The notes below the pieces were generated by a model. The model saw only the letters and a program-made list of their open reading frames with translations, was not told the DNA's origin and did no database searches. Positions 44,316-51,739 of a DNA stretch of 64,000 bases are shown one piece after another; position 1 is the stretch's first letter, and every line of letters begins with the position of its first letter. A program made the translations under genes and the position numbers. Source of the DNA: Caballeronia glathei (GTDB lineage: Bacteria > Pseudomonadota > Gammaproteobacteria > Burkholderiales > Burkholderiaceae); the NCBI RefSeq assembly GCF_000698595.1, contig NZ_JFHC01000032.1, positions 1-64,000 of the forward strand. Direction: 5' to 3'.

Positions 44316-44984
44316 TTACTGCGCCGAGATCCGCAGCGCGGCGGCGGTCGCGCCCGGACACAGCGCGAGCGCGGCGATCAGCATTGCGCCGAGCAGCGAG
44401 AAGCTGGCCTCGGTCCACGCCGCCGCGCGCGCCGCATCCGCCGCGCCCACGCCGAAGACGAGCACCGGCAACTGCAGCGGAACGACCAGCACGGCCAGCA
44501 GCAATCCGCCGCCGCGCACGCCGATCGTGAGCGCCGCGCCGATCGACCCGATCAGGCTGAGCGCGGGCGTGCCGAGCAGGAGCGACGCCGTGAGCATCAG
44601 CACCGCGCGTGCATCGAGGTCGTACTGCAGCGCGATGACGGGCGTGAGCAGGACGAGCGCGAAGCCGCTCGTCATCCAGTGCGCCGCGATCTTCGCGGAC
44701 ACCACCGCGAAAAGCGACTGCGGCGAGAGCAGCATCTGGTCGAGCGAGCCGTCGTCGAAATCGTGCGAGAACAGGCGCGGCAGCGAGAGCATCGTCGCGA
44801 GGAGCGCCGTGACCCACAGCACGCCGGGCGCGATGACGTGCAGGAGCGCCGGATCGGCGCCGACGGCGATCGGAAAGAGACTCGTCGCGATGACGAAAAA
44901 GAGCAGGCAGCCGAGCGCGTCGGTGCGCCGCCGCCAGGTGAGCGCGAGTTCGCGGCGCATGACGCAGGCCATCAGAGAGAACAT
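44316..44984 (-). CDS. ccmB: Haem exporter permease CcmB
   Basis: A 222-residue ABC transporter membrane subunit with six helices. The family blocks LFFVIATSLFPIAVG and LPRLFSHDFDDGSLDQMLLSP are present. With CcmA and CcmC it releases haem-loaded CcmE. The start at 44984 (MFSLMACVMRREL) overlaps the ccmA stop by 13 bases. Confidence 0.95.
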   Translation of the reverse strand: MFSLMACVMRRELALTWRRRTDALGCLLFFVIATSLFPIAVGADPALLHVIAPGVLWVTALLATMLSLPRLFSHDFDDGSLDQMLLSPQSLFAVVSAKIAAHWMTSGFALVLLTPVIALQYDLDARAVLMLTASLLLGTPALSLIGSIGAALTIGVRGGGLLLAVLVVPLQLPVLVFGVGAADAARAAAWTEASFSLLGAMLIAALALCPGATAAALRISAQ

Positions 44985-45670
44985 GTGCCGGTCCGCTCGA
45001 AGTGGAAGTGCCTCGTCACGGCGGCGACGGTGTCGATCCGCCGGTGCGTCGTCAGCACGACGATGCCGCCGCGCCCGACATGCTCCTCGATGCACGCGCC
45101 GATCACCCGCGCCGATTCGGCATCGAGGCCGGCGGTCGGTTCGTCGAGCAGCCACACCGGCTTGTGATCGAGCAGGAGCCGCGCGAGCGCGACGCGTCTT
45201 TGCTGGCCTTGCGACAGCGCGCCCGCCGCCCGGTTCTCGCAGGCGGCGAGGCCGAGCCGCCCGAGCACCTGATGCTCCGAGCACGGATCGGTCGCGCCGC
45301 CCGCAATCGCCGCGCCGAGACGCGCGGCGAACCGCACGTTCTCGACCACCGTCAGCTCCCGGCTCACCGCGTTCGCGTGCCCGAGGTACGCGAGCGAGCG
45401 GCGCCATTCTTCAGGATGCTGCATCGTGTCGGCGCCGTGCCAGCGGATCGTGCCCGCGCTCGGGCGCAGCAGCCCGGCGAGCACGCGCAAAAGCGTCGTC
45501 TTGCCACTGCCGTTCGCGCCCTGGATCTGCAGCACTTCGCCCGCGCCGGCGACGAACGTCACGTCGCTGAAGACCGTCTCGCCGCTGCGGCAGAACGCGA
45601 GCGCCGCCACCGACAGCGTCGCTGGCGGCGCGCCTGCCGCTTCGCTTCCGGGCCCGCCGTTCACACCCAT
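44972..45670 (-). CDS. ccmA: Haem exporter ATPase CcmA
   Basis: A 232-residue ABC ATPase with Walker A GANGSGKTT, signature LSQGQQRRVALARLL, Walker B WLLDEPTAGLD and H-loop LTTHR. It is somewhat longer than many CcmA proteins because of a 15-residue glycine- and alanine-rich N terminus. The start at 45670 lies 11 bases after the napC stop, so translation may be coupled to the nitrate reductase genes. Confidence 0.95.
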   Translation of the reverse strand: MGVNGGPGSEAAGAPPATLSVAALAFCRSGETVFSDVTFVAGAGEVLQIQGANGSGKTTLLRVLAGLLRPSAGTIRWHGADTMQHPEEWRRSLAYLGHANAVSRELTVVENVRFAARLGAAIAGGATDPCSEHQVLGRLGLAACENRAAGALSQGQQRRVALARLLLDHKPVWLLDEPTAGLDAESARVIGACIEEHVGRGGIVVLTTHRRIDTVAAVTRHFHFERTGTCSL

Positions 45671-45681
45671 GGCCGATCGCC

Positions 45682-46296
45682 TCACTGCGCCTGCGCCTCG
45701 CGCGCCTGTTCGTCGCGCATCGCCTGCGACATGTCGGGCAACTGGTGCGCGATGCCCTTGTGGCAGTCGATGCAGGTCTTCTCCCCGGTGCCGAGAAAGC
45801 GCTGATGCGCGTTCTGCGCCCGCGGGCTCTGGCGCGTGAAGTCCATCGACTCGAACGAGTGGCAGTTGCGGCATTCGAGCGAGTCGTTCGCCTTCATGCG
45901 CGTCCATTCGTGCTCGGCGAGCTCGAGCCGCTTGTCCAGAAACTTCTCGCGCGTGCTGATCGTGCCGAAGATCTTCCCCCACACTTCCTTCGACGCCTGC
46001 ATTTTTCTCGCCATCTTGTCGGTCCAGTTGTGCGGCACGTGGCAGTCCGAGCACTTCGCGCGCACGCCGCTGCGATTGCTGAAGTGGATCGTGGTCTTCA
46101 ACTCGGCGAACGTGTTGTCGCGCATTTCGTGGCAGCCCGTGCAGAAGACCTCGGTGCCGGAGAATTCGAGCGCCGTGTTGAACGCCCCCCAGAACACCAC
46201 GCCCGCGATGAAGCCGCCGAGCGTGAGAAACCCCAGGCTGAAGTACGCGCTTGGCCGGTTGATCGTGCGCCAGTAGCGCTTCACGAGCTCGAGCAT
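45682..46296 (-). CDS. napC: Membrane tetrahaem cytochrome NapC
   Basis: A 204-residue NapC/NirT quinol dehydrogenase. It has an N-terminal transmembrane anchor (about residues 17-37) and four CxxCH haem sites (CTGCH, CSDCH, CRNCH, CIDCH). It passes electrons from the quinol pool to NapAB. The position between napB and ccmA is the junction of the two functional blocks. Confidence 0.96.
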   Translation of the reverse strand: MLELVKRYWRTINRPSAYFSLGFLTLGGFIAGVVFWGAFNTALEFSGTEVFCTGCHEMRDNTFAELKTTIHFSNRSGVRAKCSDCHVPHNWTDKMARKMQASKEVWGKIFGTISTREKFLDKRLELAEHEWTRMKANDSLECRNCHSFESMDFTRQSPRAQNAHQRFLGTGEKTCIDCHKGIAHQLPDMSQAMRDEQAREAQAQ

Positions 46297-46305
46297 CGCG
46301 CGCCC

Positions 46306-46800
46306 CTAGTTGCGGCGGGCCGCGGCCGGCTTCGGGCCGGGCGCCACGCGGATATCCTCGATATCCGTGAAGGTGTTGCCGACAAGCGGTTTCGTGTCCG
46401 CCTGCGGGACGTGGCACTGCGTGCAGAAATAGCGGCGCGGCGCGAGGCTGCCGAGTGTCGCGCCGCTCCGGTCGCTGTAATGCGAAACGCCGATGGGCAC
46501 GGCTCCGCTTTCCGCCGCGCGGCTGCGCGCATGGCACGAGAGACAGCGGTTGGCGTTCTTGTCGACCTGATAGCCGTCGATCTTGTGAGGGATCGTCGGC
46601 GGCTGCTGTGCGTAAGCGCGGCCACGGATCACGTCCTTGTTTTCGGTGGGGAAGATGAGCGGTGGCTTCGCCTCCTCGTCGAGCGGCGTGGTGCCGCGCA
46701 GGCCGTCGTGGAACGGCTCGGCGGGAATCGTGGGCTGCGCCGGCGCACCGGGCGGGCTCAGCAGGCAGCAGAGGGCGGCAAGTACGATCCAGTGGCGCAT
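46306..46800 (-). CDS. napB: Nitrate reductase dihaem cytochrome NapB
   Basis: A 164-residue periplasmic cytochrome with a signal peptide (cleavage near GAPAQ) and two haem sites (CLSCH and CTQCH). It carries electrons from NapC to NapA. Nine bases separate it from napA and nine from napC. Its length is normal. Confidence 0.96.
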   Translation of the reverse strand: MRHWIVLAALCCLLSPPGAPAQPTIPAEPFHDGLRGTTPLDEEAKPPLIFPTENKDVIRGRAYAQQPPTIPHKIDGYQVDKNANRCLSCHARSRAAESGAVPIGVSHYSDRSGATLGSLAPRRYFCTQCHVPQADTKPLVGNTFTDIEDIRVAPGPKPAAARRN

Positions 46801-46809
46801 GGCAGCTCC

Positions 46810-49311
46810 CTAGACCTTGACGATCCTGACCGCGCACTTCTTGTAGTCGGTCTGGAACGAGATCGGGTCGGTGGCGTCGAGCGTCACCTTGTTGATCAGC
46901 TGGCTCGCGTCGAACCACGGCACGAAGACGAGCCCGCGCGGCGGCTTGTCGCGCCCGCGCGTCTCGATGCGCGTGAGGATGTAGCCGCGCCGCGACATCA
47001 CCTTCACCTCGACGCCGCGCCGCAGGCCGAGCGCCTTTGCGTCGTCGGGATGCATGAAGCACACGGCATTCGGAAACGCGCGATACAGCTCGGGCACCCG
47101 CCGCGTCATCGATCCGGAATGCCAGTGTTCGAGCACCCGCCCCGTCGACAGCCAGAACGGATACTCCTTGTCCGGCACCTCGGGCGGCGGCTCGTAGGGC
47201 AGCGCCCAGATCACCGCGCGGCCGTCCGGGTTGCCGTAGAACTGCCAGCCCGTGCCGGCCTTCACGTAGGGGTCGGTGCCTTCCTTGTAGCGCCAGCGCG
47301 TCTCCTTGCCGTTCACGACCGGCCAGCGCAGGCCGCGCGCCTTGTGGTAGTCGTCGAACGGGGCGAGGTCGTGGCCGTGGCCGCGGCCGAACGTCGCGTA
47401 CTCCTCGAACAGGCCCTTCTGGATATAGAAGCCGAACGCCTGCGCTTCGTCGTTGCGATAGGTCCGGTCGATGTCCTTCGCGGAGAACTTGTCCACGTTG
47501 CCGTTGCGGTACAGCACCTCATAGAGCGTCTTGCCCTTCAGCTCGGGCTTTTTCGCAATCAGCTCCGGCGGCCACACCTCCTCGACCTTGAAGCGCTTCG
47601 AGAATTCGACGAGCTGCCACAGGTCCGAGCGCGCGCCGTCCGGCGCCTGCACGAGCTGATGCCAGAACTGCGTGCGCCGCTCGGCGTTGCCGTAGGCGCC
47701 CTCCTTCTCGACCCACATCGCCGACGGCAGGATCAGGTCGGCGGCCACCGCCGTGGCGGTCGGATACACCTCCGACACGACGATGAAATTGTCCGGATTG
47801 CGATACCCCGGCAGCGTCTCCTGCATCAGGTTCGCCGCCGCCTGCATGTTGTTGTTGACCATCACCCAGTACGCGTTGAGCTTGCCGTCCTTCAGCATGC
47901 GGTTCTGCACGACGGCGTGAAAGCCCGGCTTGTCGGGAATCGTGCCGGGCGGAATCTTCCAGATCTCCTCCGCGTGCTTGCGATGCTCCGGATTGGTGAC
48001 GACCATGTCGGCCGGCAGCCGGTGCGAGAAGGTGCCCACCTCGCGCGCCGTGCCGCACGCGGACGGCTGGCCCGTGAGCGAGAACGGGCTGTTGCCGGGC
48101 GTCGAAATCTTGCCCGTCAGCAAGTGCAGGTTGTAGACCATGTTGTTGGCCCACGTCCCGCGGGTGTGCTGGTTGAAACCCATCGTCCAGAACGAGACCA
48201 CCTTGATCTTCGGATCGGCGTAGAGCTCCGCAAGCTGGTCGAGCTTCGACTTCGGCACCCCCGAAAGCTTCGTCACGTAGTCCGCGTCGTACTTCGCGAC
48301 GAACTTCACGAAGCCGTCGTAATCCATCGGCGTGAAGCCGGTGGCGTCGTTCGCGTGCTTCGCGGCCTTCTGCAGCGGATTGTCCGGCCGAAGGCCGTAG
48401 CCGATATCCGTGAAGCCTTCCTTGAACACGGTGTGCTTCGTGACGAAATCGCGGTTCACGCGGTTGGTCTTGATGATGTAGTTCGCGATGTAGTTCATGA
48501 TCGCGAGATCGGATTGCGGCGTGAACACGATCGGCAGATCGGCCAGCTCGAAGCTGCGATGCTCGAACACCGACAACACGGCGACCTTCGTCGTCGGCGT
48601 GCTCAGCCTGCGATCGGTCACGCGCGTCCAGAGGATCGGGTGCATCTCCGACATGTTCGAGCCCCACAGCACGAAGGCGTCGGCCTGCTCGATGTCGTCG
48701 TAGCAGCCCATCGGCTCGTCCATGCCGAAGGTGCGCATGAAGCCCGTCACCGCCGAGGCCATGCAGTGGCGCGCGTTCGGATCGATGTTGTTGCTGCGAA
48801 AGCCCGCCTTCATCAGCTTGACGGCAGCATAGCCCTCGAACACCGTCCACTGGCCAGAGCCGAACATGCCAACCGCCGTCGGCCCTTTCGTCTTCAGCAC
48901 GCGCTTGAACTCGCTCTCCATCACGTCGAAGGCCTGGTTCCACGAGACCGGCGCGAACTCGCCTTCCTTGTCGTACTTGCCGTCCTTCATGCGCAGGAGC
49001 GGCGTCGTGAGCCGGTCGTCGCCGTACATCACCTTCGAGAGGAAATAGCCCTTCACGCAGTTCAGCCCGCGATTGACTTCGGCTTGCGGATCACCCTGGG
49101 TCGCGACGACCTTGCCGCCCTTCACGCCGACGCTGACGCCGCAGCCCGTGCCGCAGAAACGGCAAGGCGCCTTCGACCACGTCAGTTCGCCCGCCGCCAC
49201 GTTAGCCGCCCTGTCCGCGCCGACCCCCAGCGCGGGCAGCGAAATACCCGCGGCGGAGGCAGCCGTGGCCGCGGCGGTTTGCTTAATGAATGCCCGCCGG
49301 GTGAGTTTCAT
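46810..49311 (-). CDS. napA: Periplasmic nitrate reductase catalytic subunit NapA
   Basis: An 833-residue molybdopterin enzyme that reduces nitrate to nitrite. It has a Tat signal (TRRAFIKQ, twin Arg at residues 5-6), a 4Fe-4S site CRFCGTGC (about residue 55) and the molybdenum-ligand cysteine in RHCMASAVTGF. The ATG at 49311 was chosen over the longer frame because the Tat motif then sits at the normal distance. The start overlaps napD by 29 bases. GAGGAG lies upstream. Confidence 0.97.
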   Translation of the reverse strand: MKLTRRAFIKQTAAATAASAAGISLPALGVGADRAANVAAGELTWSKAPCRFCGTGCGVSVGVKGGKVVATQGDPQAEVNRGLNCVKGYFLSKVMYGDDRLTTPLLRMKDGKYDKEGEFAPVSWNQAFDVMESEFKRVLKTKGPTAVGMFGSGQWTVFEGYAAVKLMKAGFRSNNIDPNARHCMASAVTGFMRTFGMDEPMGCYDDIEQADAFVLWGSNMSEMHPILWTRVTDRRLSTPTTKVAVLSVFEHRSFELADLPIVFTPQSDLAIMNYIANYIIKTNRVNRDFVTKHTVFKEGFTDIGYGLRPDNPLQKAAKHANDATGFTPMDYDGFVKFVAKYDADYVTKLSGVPKSKLDQLAELYADPKIKVVSFWTMGFNQHTRGTWANNMVYNLHLLTGKISTPGNSPFSLTGQPSACGTAREVGTFSHRLPADMVVTNPEHRKHAEEIWKIPPGTIPDKPGFHAVVQNRMLKDGKLNAYWVMVNNNMQAAANLMQETLPGYRNPDNFIVVSEVYPTATAVAADLILPSAMWVEKEGAYGNAERRTQFWHQLVQAPDGARSDLWQLVEFSKRFKVEEVWPPELIAKKPELKGKTLYEVLYRNGNVDKFSAKDIDRTYRNDEAQAFGFYIQKGLFEEYATFGRGHGHDLAPFDDYHKARGLRWPVVNGKETRWRYKEGTDPYVKAGTGWQFYGNPDGRAVIWALPYEPPPEVPDKEYPFWLSTGRVLEHWHSGSMTRRVPELYRAFPNAVCFMHPDDAKALGLRRGVEVKVMSRRGYILTRIETRGRDKPPRGLVFVPWFDASQLINKVTLDATDPISFQTDYKKCAVRIVKV

Positions 49312-49618
49312 CGCCAATCTCCTCGTCAAGGGATGCGACGTCTTCATGATGCTGATAGATAAGCGCCGCCGAATAGACACCGGGCAAGGCATGAATCGCA
49401 TTCAATTGCCCGACGATATCGGCCGAGTGCGGCGCTTCGAGCGTCACCACCAGTTTTCCCGCTGAACTGATTGCGTGAATTTCCGCGCCGGGGAGTATCG
49501 AAATGGCCTGACGGATGAATTGAATCCGCTGGTTATCGGCGTGAACGACGACGCCGGCAATATGTACCTCAGGCACGGAGCCGATATTTTCCAGCATTAC
49601 CCGCCGATACCCGGTCAT
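49283..49618 (-). CDS. napD: NapA Tat-signal chaperone NapD
   Basis: A 111-residue ferredoxin-fold cytoplasmic protein that binds the NapA Tat signal and aids its maturation. Family elements include EVHIAGVVVHA near residue 17 and GKLVVTLEA. It is slightly longer than E. coli NapD (87), mainly by an acidic tail. The stop lies within napA. Confidence 0.93.
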   Translation of the reverse strand: MTGYRRVMLENIGSVPEVHIAGVVVHADNQRIQFIRQAISILPGAEIHAISSAGKLVVTLEAPHSADIVGQLNAIHALPGVYSAALIYQHHEDVASLDEEIGDETHPAGIH

Positions 49619-49690
49619 ATTCGATCTCCGGCCGCGGTTGTGTAGTAAGTATCCGCATATAAATTCCGTTACCGGCTGCGGAAGAGTTTA

Positions 49691-49861
49691 TCAATGAGGC
49701 GGGCCGCCAATGAGAATCTGGTAGAACCAGACCACGAAGCCATACGCGGCAATGAACAGGACGGTCAGCACGGGAACCATGACCGCCGTCAGAAACAGGA
49801 AACTGCGGAGTTCCTCGCTTTTGCGAAGTCTGTTGTCGGCGCTTGTATCTGGATCTGGCAT
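49691..49861 (-). CDS. napE: Small membrane protein NapE
   Basis: A 56-residue protein with one transmembrane helix (about residues 23-48) and the NapE pattern KSEELRSFLFLTAVMVPVL and FVVWFYQILIGGPP. The role is not established. It is the first gene of the nap-ccm operon. The ATG at 49861 gives the family length. The frame extends further upstream but without family resemblance. Confidence 0.9.
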   Translation of the reverse strand: MPDPDTSADNRLRKSEELRSFLFLTAVMVPVLTVLFIAAYGFVVWFYQILIGGPPH

Positions 49862-49924
49862 CGAATGGCTCAGCGTCGTGAGTATCGCGAGGGACCCTGT
49901 TTTTTGTAGCAACGTTATGAACGA

Positions 49925-49972
49925 ATTGTTGTCGTTCCTTACGGCTTCGTCAAGAAACTTTTTGATCAAAAA
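49925..49972 (-). promoter_or_regulatory. Candidate napE promoter with upstream palindrome
   Basis: On the minus strand TTGACG (49948-49953) and AACAAT (49925-49930) are 17 bases apart, a plausible sigma-70 pair. The perfect palindrome TTTTTGATCAAAAA (49959-49972) lies six bases upstream of the -35, centred roughly 45-50 bases before the expected start point, where an activator could bind. It is not a canonical FNR site. Confidence 0.4.
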
Positions 49973-50045
49973 TTGTTATGCGGTACTTCTGCTTTTCGTT
50001 CCTGCTCCAAATAAAAACAGTGGTTCTTAAAATTGACGAGCGAGT

Positions 50046-50059
50046 GTTAACCGATTAAC
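50046..50059. promoter_or_regulatory. GTTAA-N4-TTAAC dyad
   Basis: A perfect 5-bp inverted repeat with four bases between, in the divergent region. The spacing resembles regulator half-sites, but the protein that binds it is unknown. Confidence 0.3.
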
Positions 50060-50297
50060 GGTCCGAATAATCGAATTAAAGCCGGGAATCGTTTCATTAA
50101 AAAATCACATGCCGCTTGTTTGCATCCCGATATCCGTATTTTCCCGAACCATCTCGCTCAATAAATACGTTCCGGCAAATCCGCCGTCGTTCGCGCATCA
50201 GTGCGCTCGACATGACGAAAAGAGTCGCATTGGGTACGCGCGTTGCTGAAAACGAAGCGGACGGCGCTACGCCCGTCCTCTCACGAAGGAGCAGATC

Positions 50298-50795
50298 ATG
50301 AGCACCCCCACTTCCACTTCCGGCTCCGGCCAGGCCAACATCATCGGCAAGGGCGCCGCCACCGCCGAGGGTCCCGGCCCGGATGTCATGGCAGCCAGCA
50401 CGATCGACGGCAACACCGTCCTTAGCAGCGACGGCGACGACGTCGGCACGATCAAGGAAATCATGCTCGATGTCCGGCGCGGCCGCGTCGCCTATGCGGT
50501 GCTGTCGAGCGGCGGATTCCTCGGCATCGGCGACAAGCTGCTCGCCATCCCGTGGAGCGCCCTCACGCTCGATACCGACCGCAAATGCTTCAGGCTCGAC
50601 GCCACGTCCGATCAGGTGCGCAACTCGCCGGGCTTTGACAAGCAATCGTGGCCGTCGATGGTCGACCGGCAGTGGGCCACCTCCGTGCATCAGCATTACG
50701 GACGCGAGCCGTACTGGTCCGACGACGTGACCCGAACGGGCGCGATTCCTCCGGGCGGCGTGAGCGCGCCCGAGGCGGGCAGCGTGAAGCTCTGA
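50298..50795 (+). CDS. PRC-barrel domain protein
   Basis: A 165-residue soluble protein. The central region (about residues 33-100) is a PRC-barrel (TVLSSDGDDVGTIKEIMLD, then YAVLSSGGFLGIGDKLLAIPW). The C-terminal part is unassigned. Such proteins occur widely in environmental proteobacteria, often without known role. A clear AAGGAG ribosome binding site precedes the ATG. It is divergent from the nap operon. Confidence 0.87.
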   Translation: MSTPTSTSGSGQANIIGKGAATAEGPGPDVMAASTIDGNTVLSSDGDDVGTIKEIMLDVRRGRVAYAVLSSGGFLGIGDKLLAIPWSALTLDTDRKCFRLDATSDQVRNSPGFDKQSWPSMVDRQWATSVHQHYGREPYWSDDVTRTGAIPPGGVSAPEAGSVKL

Positions 50796-50920
50796 CGCGC
50801 GGGCGGAGCAGCGCGCGAGGTCCATCGCGGAGGGTGTGTAATTCGTCGAATGGTCGTGCCGCTGATTGGCGAACAGGGCTTGAGCGGGGCGCTGGACCGA
50901 ACGCCGGTGAACGGCTCGCG

Positions 50921-51166
50921 CTACCGCTTGGCGATGAAATGACCAGGCGGGATATCGGCGTTATCCGGCTCGCCGAGGAGCGCGATCAGCACGTCGTTCG
51001 CAAAATCTTCGACCGCGGCGTGCCATTCGATGGAACCGACCGGAAAGTCGTTGGGACTCACCTTTCCCTGCGCCTTGCGGATCGCGCCGACGCTCAGGCT
51101 CAACGCCCGCGCGTGAAGGAAGTGCGGGTCGTCGGACTCGAAGAGGGGCTCTTGGTCGTGTTCCAT
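50921..51166 (-). CDS. Small acidic hypothetical protein
   Basis: An 81-residue soluble protein (MEHDQEPLFESDDPHFL), acidic at both ends, with no recognised domain. The start at 51166 was chosen because the longer frame overlaps the divergent KTSC gene. No strong ribosome binding site is visible. Confidence 0.5.
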   Translation of the reverse strand: MEHDQEPLFESDDPHFLHARALSLSVGAIRKAQGKVSPNDFPVGSIEWHAAVEDFANDVLIALLGEPDNADIPPGHFIAKR

Positions 51167-51272
51167 GGACGCTTTTTCGGCGCGATCCGGCGGGACTTTA
51201 GGGTGATCGTGAGAAATATTTGGGTCAGCGCACGGAAAGAATTCGCGCACTGCCGGTTGCCGGGAGCCGCAC

Positions 51273-51497
51273 ATGCACGCGTACAAGAATCTGGCCGGCA
51301 ATTCCGGCATCGAGTCGTACGAGATCCTGCGCGAGGGCGTCAAGGTTCGCTTTAAAGGCGGCGCGACTTACCTGTACGACTACCGGATTCCGGGCCGCAA
51401 GCAGGTGGAGGACATGAAACGGCTCGCACTCTCGGGGAAGGGGTTGAGCAGGTATATCGTGCAGCATGGCGTCGACTATGCGGACAAGTGGGAATGA
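51273..51497 (+). CDS. KTSC-domain protein
   Basis: A 74-residue protein made of a single KTSC domain (SGIESYEILREGVKVRFKGGATYLYDY). The domain is linked to lysyl-tRNA synthetase in some proteins and may bind RNA, but this is not shown. GGGAG lies upstream of the ATG. It is divergent from the 81-residue gene and ends shortly before tRNA-Ser. Confidence 0.82.
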   Translation: MHAYKNLAGNSGIESYEILREGVKVRFKGGATYLYDYRIPGRKQVEDMKRLALSGKGLSRYIVQHGVDYADKWE

Positions 51498-51556
51498 GGC
51501 AGGAGTCGCCCGCAGATGGACGGGCGCGCAAAGGTGAACGACATGACAACAAGACA

Positions 51557-51591
51557 AAAGGCCCTGTGAGTCGACGATTCACAGGGCCTTT
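51557..51591 (-). terminator. Terminator of tRNA-Ser
   Basis: A 13-bp perfect stem (51557-51569 with 51579-51591) around a 9-base loop is followed on the minus strand by T-rich sequence. It lies 10 bases past the tRNA 3' end. Confidence 0.8.
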
Positions 51592-51601
51592 GAAAGCGTT
51601 C

Positions 51602-51691
51602 TGGCGGAGAGACGGGGATTCGAACCCCGGATAGGTTTTACCCTATACACGCTTTCCAGGCGTGCGACTTAAACCGCTCATCCATCTCTCC
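51602..51691 (-). tRNA. tRNA-Ser (GGA anticodon)
   Basis: A 90-nt minus-strand tRNA including an encoded CCA. It has a long variable arm typical of serine tRNAs and an anticodon loop containing GGA (CTGGAAA). The GGTTCGAATCC T-arm is canonical. It reads UCC and UCU codons. Confidence 0.96.
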
Positions 51692-51739
51692 GGCAAGACC
51701 GTGATTATAGCAAACTCCGGCTCCCCCGCTACCCCCTCC

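Larger units (their letters stand above)
49862..50297. other. 436-base divergent regulatory region between nap-ccm and the PRC-barrel gene
   Basis: AT-rich compared with its surroundings and without a supported gene. It holds a probable napE promoter (49925-49953), a 14-bp palindrome (49959-49972), a TACTTCT heptamer on the plus strand at 49984-49990 that fits the NarL consensus, and a GTTAA-N4-TTAAC dyad at 50046-50059. Confidence 0.6.

Noticed and set aside
45745..49362. Open frame of over 1200 codons opposite napA, napB and napC
   Set aside because: The product is an Arg/His/Ala-rich string with no domain. Long antisense frames are expected in GC-rich DNA opposite strongly biased genes, and napA/B/C have all their motifs.
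49959..49972. Canonical FNR box
   Set aside because: The palindrome TTTTTGATCAAAAA does not have the TTGAT-N4-ATCAA arrangement.
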